This document shows, piece after piece, positions 9,420 to 22,129 of a DNA stretch of 64,000 nt (position 1 is its first letter; each line of letters opens with the position of its first letter). This stretch comes from Glandiceps talaboti (taxonomy: Eukaryota > Hemichordata > Enteropneusta > Spengelidae). A program made the translations under genes and the position numbers. Location of the stretch: assembly GCF_964340395.1 (NCBI RefSeq), contig NC_135552.1, positions 27,203,181 through 27,267,180 of the forward strand, written 5' to 3'. The notes beneath the pieces were generated by a model that saw only the letters and a list, made by a program, of their open reading frames with translations, had not been told where the DNA came from and ran no database searches.

Positions 9420-12400
9420 CATCGAATATAGTTATGATTTATAATTATCGTAGAAAATATCACTTGACATATTTGAGTATTTTTGACTAAAAACCAGGGC
9501 AACAATTTGCATTTGGGTTGAAACCATGGCAACAAATTGTTTTTACCTTATTAATTTCATTTAAAAGCTTCAAAGGAATGAATTCACCTCAGAAGAAACA
9601 TTCTGCATAATCATACACAGAAGATGTTCACTTTGCATATTAAAATAAGTGGAATTTGTATATGAAAAGGAATGTTTCCCTCATGATATCTATTCATCCA
9701 ACAATGAACTAAACATAACTTTTCATTTACTAATGAGTAAATTAATTATCCACTGATGTACATGTAAGGTAGGGGTTGTCCTGATGAGGAAACTGCAAGT
9801 GAACTGCATTGCACTGTAATATGAAACCTAAACTATCATCCTTACTGCATTATTTGTATCATCACCAATGTTTTGTTTCAGTATTTAAAGTTCTGAAATT
9901 CCGCTCCTGAAAACATTGATATCACCAATAAAACCAAGCTGAAGCAGATCAAAAACATAAGTCATGTATTTGAAGAAATGACTTGTTAAGGTTTGTGAAC
10001 CCCTAATGGAGGGAATATACATCAGTAATGGAGGGAGTGTACATCATGTCAAACATGTATATATGTGGATATCTGTATACCTTGAACAATGGATGGAAAC
10101 CCTGCTTACACTCTAAACAATCTAAAACACTGGTAATCCAAGGATTTCTCATCAAGTTAACAAACCAAGTCTTTATTTTCTGTAATTTCATGGTTCAAAT
10201 CTTGCCCACGGACAAACATTTAGTTAGTTTAACTTTTACAGACATAAACAAACTGATAAAAGCAACATCAGAGGCACCCACTATTGTTGTTGTTGTTTTA
10301 ATATATGTCAGTTTGATAGAATGATAAGGAGAAGACTTCTCAGCACCTTCTAAGTCAATTTTAATTGTCCATTACTGATAAAACGATGTTCTGATCACAG
10401 GCATCTCTAAATAATGGCTGCAAAGGATGCATAACAAATGAGCTGGGCTTGGAGGGTGCCTAAGTATTAGTATGCTAGATTTGGAATGTGCCTAAGTATT
10501 ACTATGAATATTAGAGTATGGAATGATAGCTGTGTTGAAATATACTTTGAAATTCACAATTTAAAACGTGGACATTTCAAAATTACATTCTTGACAGTTA
10601 CAAATTGTTAACAAACTATTCAAGACACATTCCAGGTGAATACAACTATTTGAAGGATTCATATATCAATGAAATATCCAACTCAAAAATCTATTCATCT
10701 GTAACAAGGATATCAATCTTTAAAATACATTAGGCCATCAAATATTTGTGCCATCTTCTGGGAATTCAAGCTGTCCTACAAGGGGAATGTTATCAACATT
10801 CTCTTTTATTGTACACCTATTCAACGTTTCACTGAGATCCATAGAAGTGGAACGCCATCACCTTGAAACATACTATGGGGTTTAATTAGAAATATATGGT
10901 TTTGTGAAGATATTCAACTTATGAACTAACACATATTGTTAGGTCTTCTATTAAATTATTACAGAATTTATCAATTCATGGACTGAAAGCACACTATACA
11001 AAAGGTTCCATTACCTTTGTGCAATATTAACAGAGGACTTGCAAACTGTGCGAATAGATAGTATTATCTGGTAGGTTGAAGAAAAAGGAAAATTTCTATT
11101 TGTGATACTTTTCTTAAACTTATATCATGAGAGAGAGAGACAATTAAGTTCGGAATGCCAAGGGATAAAACTGATCCAAAAATTATCAACATACAGAAAT
11201 AGACAAAGTATTGCAGTTTCTATCCAGTATTTTCAATAAATTAATACCCTTGAGACTGTTTCACTAGCAAGTATCATGCTTCAGTTATGTACATGTATCT
11301 GTGTACAGGTGTTCCCATGCAATTTAGTCCAAGAACAATATATTACACATGGAGTTTCTTACCTAATGTACATGTGTACACATATTATTTTATGATAAAT
11401 ATGGTAATCATTTGGTCAAATATGATAAGGTTGTGAGATTATATGGCATACTACCGGTATTCCAGAGACTTGGCTATCTAGCTTGACAGTCCTAGGGTTG
11501 TAACCAATTATAACAAGCCAGCACATGTATGGTATGTTGAGCCAGATAGGGGCAAGTGGCATGTATATATACATTCTATGCATGCACACGACTGTTGTGC
11601 ATCATCTTTGTGCAAGGTTTGAACAAAGTCAGCCTATACATGTCAGAAAGGTGGATTTGAATGAATGGACAAGCGACACAAAGATCAACCGAAAGACCTG
11701 ATTGTAGTAACTGCCACTTGGGTGTTGCCTGCTGGCCACAAAAAAATTTGAAAAATGCAGAAAATTACATACTGCAGCTACTGAGGTAATGGTAAAATCA
11801 GAAAGACAACATTGTTCATTACGATTCTGTACTGTTTATACTGACTAAAAGCAACTGACTACATGGTTTCCCTGTAAATTACAACTAATAGCTTCAGGGT
11901 GTAGAGTCATCAATTTCCCCCAACATATAGATTGCAGCACTTTCATTTTCAAGATGGCTGCACAAGGGAAGCAATTCTAGTTAAATCAACTGTGTTGAAA
12001 GAAGGAGGAAATTAGGGTGGATTTTAAATTGCAACACTAAATTTTCATTTTACATTCAATTACTTTCAACATATACATTTTGTAATGTCAGACACTTTTC
12101 ACCTTATCACTATTGCTATTGACTGCAATGAGGAAAAGAATCATTCATATTTAGCCTTACAGTCAGTAGTTCCTACAAACACTCCTTACAACTTTTTGAA
12201 TTGTCAAATTCATGCCGTTTTCATGTTTATTCATGAATGAATTCCCCATTAAGTTTCAAGGGTAAACAAAGAATCCATCACTGTGTCTTTCCCTTTTTAA
12301 CGTTTCATAAACTGGCTTAAAAGGAGAAAGGCCACACCATAAAATGAAGACATTTTTGTTAACTTTGGTTTCTGGAGAGTCATTTCATGATTCACATCAC

Positions 12401-15340
12401 ATAGATTCACTGTCCTTGAAGTGGTTCAGGGTTGCTTCATGAGAGCGTTATCAGACATGCATATGTATCAGATGAACAACACATTTCATGCCTACTGAAC
12501 TGTGGGTAATAGCACCCAGAAATCACAACTAGCTTTTGTTCATCTAATGCATATACATATATGTTGACTTCCATGAGGCAATGCTGGGACACTGCTAGGA
12601 CAATGAAAGAGAAGCAACTTTCTTTTTGGAGTTTCTTGGCATTAAAATGTGAAATTTATGTGACGGAATATAACAACAAAAATGCCTTTATTTCCTTGAG
12701 TGGTGTTTCCAACTTTGAATGTCAACCAAATACCGGTATTTACTACCATGTTGTGTTTAATTACATGAATATACTTGCATCTATTTAAAAGACATCTTCA
12801 ATAGTTTATTGATCTCTCATAAATCAACCAATATCTGGGCACAAAATGATCTTGCAAAATAATATTTTGAGATTACATAGATCACAATCGATTTCTTTCA
12901 ATTTCTTTTTCCATTTCTTACAAAAACCAAATTTTCAAAATACATCAGAAAAAAAGTAGCAACTCATCTTGGCCAATGGTGATAAATTTCATCACCCCAT
13001 CATCAACTTTTCACTGGCCTTAGGCTGATGATAAAGTAATAACTCAAATCCCTGACTAATACTAGTAGCCAATTCTCACAAGACATTTATAAAATTGCAT
13101 TATACAGAATGAACATAGTACAAGTCAACTTTGCTACTTCATATCCTATACATGTAGATGAACAATTACCAAGAGAATGACAACTCCTAAAAGTCAAGAA
13201 TCTACAAGCATTAGGATCCTGTCCAGACCCTTGTGACAAGAGATGACATTTGGACTTGGAAAGACTTGGAGTATTATACACTGTGATATACCTACATCAT
13301 GTAATTATCTTATTCTGAAGAGGATGCTTGTCATATGAAAAAGTCAATTTTGAGTCTACATGTATCTCAATCGATCCAAACCCCCAAATCCTACTAGTTA
13401 CTATACATTTTACTTTTATATATTAATACCAAGGGTTGATGCATGTAACTTAGGGTTCGGAAGTGTTGTGTTGTGAAGCAAAGATCTCGCATGAGAGTTA
13501 CCCAAAAACAATTATTGGATTGGCATTGCAGTGAGTAATTGAAATACATGACAATACAAATGAAATCTAGACGCACTCTAAATTATACATTTAAGAATTT
13601 GGTAGACTGCCTACTTTCAGAACTTACAATGTAGATCTACAACTCTTTACCCTCAAGAACAAGACCTCTCATGTGGAGTCAAAACATTGTTATTAAAATA
13701 AAGTTTTAAACGTAGACACCTCTTTTATCAAACCCAATTTTACCAAATTTACCCAATTGATTTGTTATTGTAGTTGGACTGACAACCATCACAGCAACCT
13801 GGTCTGCATCCCTTATTGTAAGACTTTAATCTGTTGAGTCTATCTTCGCTTGATTTTGACGAAAGTTTCAAAGACCTACTTATCTACATTTTTATCACTA
13901 CATAGAGTTCACTTTTTTAGATCCACCTGTAGTCAAATCTTCCATAATGCTTTACATATCCCACATGGATTTCTTTTGTTGGAAAATCTTCCACTTAACT
14001 TCTTTTGAATATTTTGAAAATCTTCCATTTTTGATGATCCAATGTCTCTCATGATGAGACAGAGTGACTCTTATAGATTTGCAAGCCCTTGGGAAAACTA
14101 ATTTAACTTTTTTTTTAGTTCCAATGAGAACCTGGCTATTAATAATACATTTGCTTAAATTGACAGTTATAAAACTGCCCTCAGGCGGTTACTTTCTGTT
14201 TCAACAATCTCTGCCAGAAACAATAACAAATATCTGATTCTGAAGTGTTGCATAGTACATTAAGAAAAGAAGTCTTTCTTGAAAGGTAGACATGTTCGTT
14301 CTGTGAAGATAACCAGCAGCAACTGAACCGAAATGAACTCTCCCTGTCATCATTCTCACAGAAAGAAACATACATCCCATCACATTTCCTCCTTACATCT
14401 GTCATGAAAAATTAATGAAGTTCTTAATTTGATTTTGGAAAGCACTTAAACTCCATTAATGCATACAGTTTTTGTCCAGAAGGGGTATTCTCTAGTGGAA
14501 AGCAAGGTATTCCTGCATAGATTTATGTCGATCTCTCCAAAGGCATAGATGCTAATCTCTACTTTAGTTCATCATATAGACCAAACCAATCTGACATTTT
14601 GTGACCTGGGCTCCATTACAGTATTCTATACAGACACAGACATGTACGGAGATGACATCCAAGTAAAAACAAAGTCATCAAGCCTGTTAAACATGCACAT
14701 GCATTGCTGTATTAACAAGCTTGAATGTTAGAGGTGTTTTGTAATCAGCATTTGTAAAGATTCCACTGGGATCAAGAACCCCTCTAGATGCACGTTCACT
14801 CTTTGTGCAATGACATTCTTGCAAAAGTTGTATGACTACAAAAATCAGTACTTTTGAAACAGAGCCAGAATACATGTATACATATATACATTGTACATCC
14901 ATACAGTACCTGTGTAAACAATAGCATTATTTATATGTCAATGTCAGTGAAAATAACATGAACACTTGTTATTCTGCTTCTCCTTTTCAATTGTAATTGC
15001 ACATCCATTTTGTAATTGTATGTCCATAAAACTTCTTTTCAGATATCTATAATTTGTCATCCTTGTGACAACATAAGCTCTACAACACATTACTGTAGAT
15101 GTATACTTAAGTTGAAAAATAGAGATTGTATGAAAATATCACAGTTGTGACCTTCCTGTCATAGTACATATCCTGCGGAAATGTAGAATATCTTGAGATA
15201 TTAATATGTCTGTAATAAAGTTGTCAGATAACTTTGTTTCTTACAGTGACTGCAAATCTGTATATTCCATATAAAGGCTATACTCTTCTTATTCATGATG
15301 TTCAAAGTATCTTGAACAAGTGATTTATAGGTCAGAATAG
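9420..15340. other. Unassigned intronic DNA
   Basis: Almost 6 kb of AT-rich sequence without a recognisable exon or clear repeat. A CCATGGCAAC palindrome lies at 9520-9533. Short frames (10028-10324, 12561-12788, 14181-14405) show no recognisable domain and lack convincing splice contexts. Confidence 0.5.
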
Positions 15341-15345
15341 CTCCA

Positions 15346-15381
<36 letters not shown>

Positions 15382-15400
15382 GTTTTGTTGTTGTTGTTGT
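15346..15400. repeat. TTG microsatellite
   Basis: Two runs of TTG separated by TGTTT. Confidence 0.95.
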
Positions 15401-15619
15401 TTATTTTTTTGTAACATGTGTAGAAGTGGTTCTGCTGTTCAGCTCTTCCACTATGCAGTTTTGTTTAGCAGTGTAATAAAGTGGTTAGTGGTTTCATATG
15501 ATGACTCACACATTATAGAACACATTTCAAACAGAAAATTGGTAAAATATTGTTTATATTTAATAGTCACCATCTCACAAAAATTTTATTTTCACCCCTA
15601 ATTTTGTTTATTATTAATA

Positions 15620-15975
15620 ACCCAATCAACTTGTCTTGAACAAACTTATAAATGCTCATCCCAAGACAGCAACACACAAGAAATGTCAAATGAATTGGCC
15701 CAGTAGTTTTGGAGAAGAAGATTTTTGAAGCATTTTTTAAACCAAAAAATCTAAAAGATCTAATTTGCATAAAAATGACCCAATCAACTTGTCTTGAACA
15801 AACTCATATCTGCTTATCAAATGATACCTACACACCAAATTTCGGGTCAATTGACCATGCAGTTTTGGAGAAGAAGATGAAAGTATAAAAGTTGATGGCT
15901 GGATGACAGACGCTGATGGAGAATGAACCTAACCCTTAAGCTCTGCTCAGCTGTCTCTGACAACAAAGCTAAAAA
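15620..15975. repeat. Two-module interspersed repeat
   Basis: CCCAATCAACTTGTCTTGAA occurs at about 15620 and again 158 bases later. Both copies end in AGTTTTGGAGAAGAAGAT. The second module continues into GATGACAGACGCTGATGG and then AAGCTCTGCTCAGCTGTC, with a matching AAAGCT downstream that can form a stem. Repeats of this style are common in invertebrate genomes. I cannot name the family. Confidence 0.75.
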
Positions 15976-16273
15976 GTCAGCTAAGGTGTGAAACTAGTCA
16001 ATCTGTACATGTACTCGCTTACTGTTTGAAAGTTGTTTGTTTATAACACTTCTCAAATCATTATCTAGAGTCTATACATATTTGATGTCAGCTTGCTTTT
16101 ATGTCATTAGGGGACATTTTTGACAAAGAAATTAATATTAAAATTGAAATAAATTACAGAACAGAAACTAACTGCTGTAGTTGATGTCAAATATTAAAGA
16201 CATGAAAAGTTACTGTCATCACATCTGCATCGTGCAACTTCTCCCAAAATATGAGAATTAAATACATTAAAAT

Positions 16274-16518
16274 TAGCCATGAACTGACTGACTGACTGTT
16301 GTACACTGGGGTAGGAATTCTGGGTAACTATAGTGCCCTATTGCCTTTACTGATGTCACAAAACCATTCTGTATCTATTGTTTCAACCTTATAGGTCAAT
16401 TAGATAGAAACAACAAACAGACTGATAGATAGTAGGGGCATTAATAACATCAGCATACATAATTGGGCATCATACCTAGAATTTCCTACCCTAGTGTAGA
16501 TAGGTTGGTTCATGGCTA
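16274..16518 (+). mobile_element. MITE-like family D, copy 2, long terminal inverted repeats
   Basis: Left end TAGCCATGAACTGAC and right end GTTCATGGCTA are inverted. The inversion continues inward as CACTGGGGTAGGAATTC versus GAATTTCCTACCCTAGTG and GTGCCC versus GGGCA, giving arms of about 55 bases. The ends begin and finish in TA. There is no coding capacity. The related copy is at 5361-5600. Confidence 0.78.
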
Positions 16519-17129
16519 AATTTATTTCTCTTCTGTTTAGAGACACTGTGTGATGTAAAATGGTAAAAGTGACTTTTTCAGGATTTATCAGACATCAACT
16601 TGCCTTTGCTACTCTTTACCTACATTGTTATACTCTCCCTATGTATCTATACATGTACATGGCCTTCATTATTTTTCAGATGGAATATTATCTGTGGTAA
16701 CTGACCTATTTGAACTATACACTATATGCAAGTACCGTATACTCACATCTAACAACTACTACAAACATATTACAAGATAGACTTATGGTTTGGAGATGTA
16801 TAAAGGGTTGCTTCTTTATAAAGTCAGAGGTGAACCTAGACGTCTATTAGACTGATTTGGATTATTGAAGACATGTTAGTGAATTGGGCTAAATTATTGC
16901 AATAATCCTGTCCATCATTGTTAACCTACATGGAAACAAAATTAGACATTTCATACAAACATCTTCATATGAAGATAGGAGATACTTAAACTTAGATATT
17001 ACGTCCTTACACATCCTCTCTGTTTTCCATTCTTGAGCAGCAACCGTTGTTTTAACAATGTTTCACTTTGTGGCTTACATCAAATGCACTGTTGGTGGTA
17101 CTGCTTCTGCCGAGTTAAAGTCAGTACCT

Positions 17130-17137
17130 TGACGTCA
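17130..17137. promoter_or_regulatory. Full CRE palindrome TGACGTCA
   Basis: A perfect 8-base cAMP response element, inside the intron of a cAMP-producing enzyme gene. One such word is expected by chance in a window of this size, so this is only a note. Confidence 0.2.
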
Positions 17138-17469
17138 GCAATTCAGTCAGACATGGTCCGGCACACATAAAAAATAGCAAGCCCCTTGGAAATACATCTT
17201 TGTTATTTCAATATTAGGAAATTCTCTCTGTGCTTTTGTTGATTTCATCTGGTTCTGTTTATATACATCATGTACAACTTAGCAACTGTTCTACTCTTAC
17301 TTTATTCAAACGTCATAGATTACTTCCAGCAAAACGTTTATGCTAACCTTCTGACCTTTCCTTTTTTTCTTACCTTGAATCTAGAATACTCCTTCCTAAA
17401 TATGACATTATGGCCTCTCTACTTTAATACAGAAGTGAAGAAATCTCAAAAGTAATCATTATTAAATGC

Positions 17470-18058
17470 TATTTTAAGACCACATTCACTTAGTTAACAA
17501 AGCTCTTGTAAATATATGTATGTTGTTCATATTGCCATTGATTCTATTTTAAGACTAGTTTTACTTGGTTAACAAAAGTCTCATAAATATGCTGTTAATA
17601 CTCCCATTGATTCTATTCTAACTTTAACACTGGTTTTACTTGGTTAACAAAAGTCTCATAAATATGCTGTTAAGACTCCCATTGATTCTATTCTAACTTT
17701 AACACTGGTTTTACTTGGTTAACAAAAGTCTCATAAATATGCTGTTAAGACTCCCATTGACTCTATTCTAACTTTAACACTGGTTTTACTTGGTTAACAA
17801 AAGTCTCATAAATATGCTGTTAAGACTCCCATTGATTCTATTCTAACTTTAACACTGGTTTTACTTGGTTAATGAAAGTAATGTAAATTATACGCTATTT
17901 GAATTTCACCTAAGACCAGATTCACTTCTGTCAACAAAAGATCAGTCAGAATATTGTTCACATTTTCACCTATTCTATTTTAAGACCAGTTTCCCTAGGT
18001 TTATAACAAAAGTCCAGTCAGAATATTGTTCACAATTTCATCTTTTCTATTTTAAAGG
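17470..18058. repeat. 75-base tandem array with degenerate flanks
   Basis: Units starting GGTTTTACTTGGTTAACAAA begin at 17632, 17707, 17782 and 17857, an exact 75-base period. Diverged copies lie to the left (from about 17470). To the right is a variant section in which CAGTCAGAATATTGTTCACA occurs twice (about 17943 and 18014). Confidence 0.92.
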
Positions 18059-18059
18059 T

Positions 18060-18920
18060 GTAAGTACATGTACATTTGTACAGAAGGTGTTTGATGTACA
18101 TGGCCTCATAATGAAAGATAAACACTGCATACAGATGAACAAGCAACAATTTATACTCAGTTCTAACCGAGAATTCAAGTAAAATACCTCTATGACATTT
18201 CACTGTTTACATATGGCATTTGCTTTCTTGTACTTGTCACTGTAAAGTTAAATAAATCATACTATTTTTTTTTTCCTTTTGTCTGAAATCCTCCAATCCC
18301 TACAGATCTTAGAAGGCTGATGATATGTATACTTCATGCTGAATTCTAAAAGCAGTCTTGTCTAAATTATTACATACAGGTTTACAGACATTCTTATAAT
18401 CATACAACACCATGCAGATATGTATTGTACTATAATTGCCGGGATAAACAATGAAACAGAGAATTGTTTAACTCAAATTCTGTTACTCAAGGCACCATCC
18501 ACTAAATTCTTTGTTTGCCGTCCGCATGCGAGTAGGTTTGACAGTAGATTTAGAAGAAGAAAAACCACATTTTGTTTTGCTCCACTTTCCACGGAAGGCC
18601 TTATTTCATACTATTGTAAATTGAAAGACCGTTCAAATATCTTCAAATATAACTACACATATTTCTAAATCGTTGTTTAAGAAAATCAAACTTTGGATTT
18701 GACATTTATATTTCACCAGAATAGTAGATTTAGATACAAAAAGAAAATGAATCAACTGAAAAATTCACTTTAGATGACATACTAACATTGTGTTTTTTCC
18801 AGTGTTTATTTTTTCTCCTGTCTGCCTGGTAGGTTTTTGGGAAATTCAAGGATGGCAAACAAAGTATTTAATTGATGGATCCTAACATAGAATGTACCAT
18901 GGAAATATGCTATTTAAACT
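18060..18920. other. Unassigned intronic DNA with a GC-richer patch
   Basis: Mostly AT-rich. At 18490-18610 a patch with several CpGs (CCGTCCGCATGCGAG) sits in an 82-codon plus-strand frame (18420-18668) with an arginine-rich stretch. I do not recognise it. It may be a transposon remnant. Confidence 0.45.
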
Positions 18921-18924
18921 TTTA

Positions 18925-19215
18925 CTTTTCATGAAAACTCCAACCTATTCTCAGTTAAAATCATTTTAGAAATCAGGAGTATCGTACAATCTGTTGAAAT
19001 AGAGCTCAAAATATTAATAGCTAGAATCCAATATGGCCACCAAATACTGTGTTAACTCTATCATGGGAAAAAAAAGATTGATAATGAACTCCCACATTTC
19101 TTTTTTATTTCAAAAGGATCAGGAACAAGCTACAATAATCATATGGCAAAGTTTGGAGAGAATTAAAGAAGTTTATGTTCAGGGAAATTTATTTCCTAAG
19201 GCACATTCTACTTTA
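18925..19215 (+). repeat. Interspersed repeat, family B, copy 1
   Basis: Shared order with 34572-34950: AACTCCAACCTATTC, AGTTAAAATCA, AGAATCCAATATGGCCACCA, GGCAAAGTTTGGAGA, TTCAGGGAA and GAGGCACATT-like ends. No coding content recognised. Confidence 0.82.
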
Positions 19216-19402
19216 AGACAGACTAGATTGTTACTTGTTTATATAATTACCACAAATGTTCTGTCAAATTATCTTAATGTTTCCTCAGGTGACAAAAATA
19301 TTGTATTGCCATCTATCCCAATATATACATGTAAATCATACCAGCAGAATAGCAGCCCTGTTCCTACGTAGAATGTTGAATCAGTTTAAAATTAAAGACG
19401 TT

Positions 19403-19605
19403 GTTCCACATGCACTAAAAGTGGTTTGAACCGAATTTTGAATCGTACAAATTAAGTCACCTTAAGGGATGGTCTTGAACAGATTCAGTACAAACTGATT
19501 GAATTGATTCAAATCCATTGCTTGGTAAGTTTTCACATGCGGACAGAACCAATTCATCTACATCAATTCATTTTGATATGGTTTCAAATTCATTCGGTAC
19601 AGTGG
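19403..19605 (+). repeat. MITE-like family A, copy 2 (diverged)
   Basis: Shares ATGGTCTTGAACAGATTCAG-type and internal GGTTTGAACC/GGTTTCAAAT inverted words with 6299-6577. Ends TCCACATGCAC and GTACAGTGGA are partly inverted. Confidence 0.55.
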
Positions 19606-19705
19606 ACAGTATATTTTACATAAATGTTAATCAATGCATAGAATATGTAACGTACAAATAAAATGATATAAAACCACTTATTACATTTCATGAAATTTAC
19701 AAATA

Positions 19706-19822
19706 ATTGAATTAAATTCTAAAAATGTCAAATTTGATGAAATAAATGAATTAAATTCTAAAAATGTCAAACCACTCATATTAGATGAGATAAATGAATT
19801 AGATTTTTAAAACGTCAAACCA
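19706..19822. repeat. Short tandem repeat of about 55-60 bases
   Basis: Two to three diverged copies of AAATGAATTAAATTCTAAAA followed by TGTCAAACCAC. Confidence 0.75.
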
Positions 19823-19829
19823 CATTTAA

Positions 19830-20875
19830 GTGATTATATTTCACAAAGTTAATGAGTAAGGGTTCTATTTCAGATGAACACATAAAATGACTTGTAAGGA
19901 TTGCATTAAGGCGCAAAAGATACCTCATCAAACTAGCATGTGGAGTTAAATGTGATTACCCAGTTTTTAGGTCATTAGAGAGACATTTACTTTTCCTTAA
20001 ACGATGAAAAGTATAATATAATCTACGTCCAGTTTTATATATACTTCATCCTTCCATTACATTCAATTTAGGAATGTCTAGAAACGTAACATACAGAAGA
20101 GTTATCTAATGAGTACTGGTACAATTGAACCTTTCAAAGTTCATGTATTGCCTGGAAATATAATCACGCAGTATTCCATATGGTAACAAATTATGGTCAT
20201 TTTAAAATAATAGGTTCTGAATGTAATCAGGATAACCACCTGGGTTTAAGAGACATTAAGTGGATACAGTTACAAATAATGACTTGATAATAGAGCAATA
20301 TAAATCAACCACATAAAAGACGACTGACATCCAAAACCGATGTGAAAATTTGTAGCAATTCATACAACTGTATAATTGAAGGGTTTGGTAAAATATAACT
20401 CACGACGTCGTGAATTGTACAGGTACATTCAGCGTGGTGAAACCTAGATTATTACACTGACAGACAATCCTTTCATTCTATACTGGTTACGTGGGTGTAG
20501 TGCAGACCTAAAGCTTGTATGTGGGTGTAAAGCAGTGAAGAAAACTTGTTGATGTTAAAACACAAGTCTTCTGTTATGAAATTTTAATAGTGTCAACCCA
20601 TAAAGATAGCCAAGTCCTTGATGGACAGCTACAATATTCTTGCTGACTTACCTATTTCACATTAAGCAACTCAATTTAGTATATGTATTACAGTACTCTG
20701 AATATTTGAAAGTTCATGGCATTTTTCGATTTTCACCACAAAATAACGTACTGTAAAGTCTTTTCTGATCATGTTTACGTGTATCATGAGTTTCATACAT
20801 CATTTTCCCAAGTTCTGATGTCTCAATATATTTTTGTAAATGTATTTTACCTTCAAAAAGTTAACTTAAGCAATA
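19830..20875. other. Unassigned intronic DNA
   Basis: No exon recognised. A 14-base perfect palindrome TCACGACGTCGTGA with three CpGs lies at 20400-20413. A strong minus-strand donor-like word (GTAAGTCAG, near 20650) has stops in all frames upstream. Confidence 0.5.
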
Positions 20876-20879
20876 AGCC

Positions 20880-21085
20880 AGAAATGCTACATGTTTGTGC
20901 ATGTGTGTATATGTATGTATGTGTGTATGTGTGTGTATGCCTGACTGCATGCGTGTACTTACAAGTTACATATGTATGTATGCACACATGCGATGACGCA
21001 TGTACATGCATGCATTCATGAATACATGCATGTACATTATGTGTATACACATATACATGTGTGTGTGTCTGTGTCTGTGTAACAT
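20880..21085. repeat. TG/TA-rich low-complexity tract
   Basis: Alternating purine-pyrimidine sequence (GTGTGTATG, CATGTACATG, CACATATACATG). The open frames of 64-130 codons across it are low-complexity artefacts. Confidence 0.9.
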
Positions 21086-21935
21086 TATGATGTATATGTA
21101 TATGTATGTTATTCTGTGCGGCATAATATATCACAAGGTGACCATTATCCATAAAACTTTTTTCCAGTATATCTTTTACACATTTCAAATTTGATAGGAA
21201 TTTTTTGCAGTAAAATTGACATTCACATTCACATGACAAAATCAATCAACTTTGGAAACAGTTACTGCAATAACTGTAACATATCAACAACATATTCGCT
21301 AGTCAATACTTTGCCTGCTTGAAATGCAGATATTTACCAATTTCATAAATATTGAATTTGACAGTGTCACTATAATTTCTTCCAGATACATACACTGGAC
21401 ACCTTGAGGTATGTGCAGTTTACAATACGAGGAGTTTTCCAGTAACTTTCTGTATATAAAACCAGTTAGATAATGGAATTCACTGGCAGACAGAATGCAT
21501 CTTTAAGGAGCACTCCTTCAGACAGTGAAGAGTGAATGAAGATGAAAGCTGTCTACATCTAATAAAATCTTCTGACAACCTGAACAATTCAAAAAGGTTG
21601 CTGTCACTGCAATGTTCTTCTCACTTCTTAATTATTCACAATTGGGAAAATTTTACTCTACCATTGACAACTTGATGAAAACATACAATTGTTATGTGTT
21701 TTGCTTTCTGCATTTTTTTTTCAAATTTGTCATAATTTCATGTGGCATGGTCAGTCATGTTTTCCAGCACTAAATACTCATCTTTCAATCAATGATGGTA
21801 TACATTGTACATCTTTGTTGATACCATATAGTTTAATTGAATGCTGGGTGTTCGGTTTCCGCATTTTACATAATTTTTACAGCAAGAAATAGCAATTTTG
21901 ATTGATTCAAGATTTTGACTTCATTGCAATACTAT

Positions 21936-22124
21936 ACACTTATTGCCTGACTATGAGGGCACTAGTAGATGTCTGGAAAAAGTTTTATGTCTATTACCCT
22001 GAAAACTATTATGCAGCAATTATTTCCTAGAGGCTGAAAGGCAAGGAAAATATTTGAAACATACAGCAACATGCAGAGTAATATGACATCTACTAGTGCC
22101 CGAATAAGGCCTTGCAATAAGTGT
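21936..22124. mobile_element. MITE-like element with bipartite terminal inverted repeats
   Basis: The left end ACACTTATTGC, then ten unrelated bases, then GGGCACTAGTAGATGTC (21957-21973), is mirrored at the right: GACATCTACTAGTGCCC at 22085-22101 and GCAATAAGTGT at 22114-22124. Both arm segments are perfect. The 189-base element has no coding capacity. A related ATAGTGCCC word recurs at about 22213 and 22243. Confidence 0.82.
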
Positions 22125-22129
22125 TTAAT

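Noticed and set aside
10185-10215. GGTTCAAATC word suggesting a tRNA B box
   Set aside because: No T-arm stem pairing, no A box at a suitable distance and no acceptor stem.
11465-11520. TGGCTATCTAG ... GGGTTGTAACC resembling tRNA promoter boxes
   Set aside because: The B box deviates from consensus and the spacing is too short for a tRNA.
18420-18668. 82-codon plus frame with an arginine-rich stretch
   Set aside because: No family recognised and no convincing splice sites; kept only as a GC-richer patch note.
20640-20720. Strong minus-strand donor GTAAGTCAG suggesting an exon
   Set aside because: All three frames upstream contain stops within a short distance; non-coding exon status cannot be judged from sequence.
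20853-21245. 130-codon minus-strand frame rich in His and Thr
   Set aside because: It covers the TG/TA low-complexity tract and has no recognisable domain.
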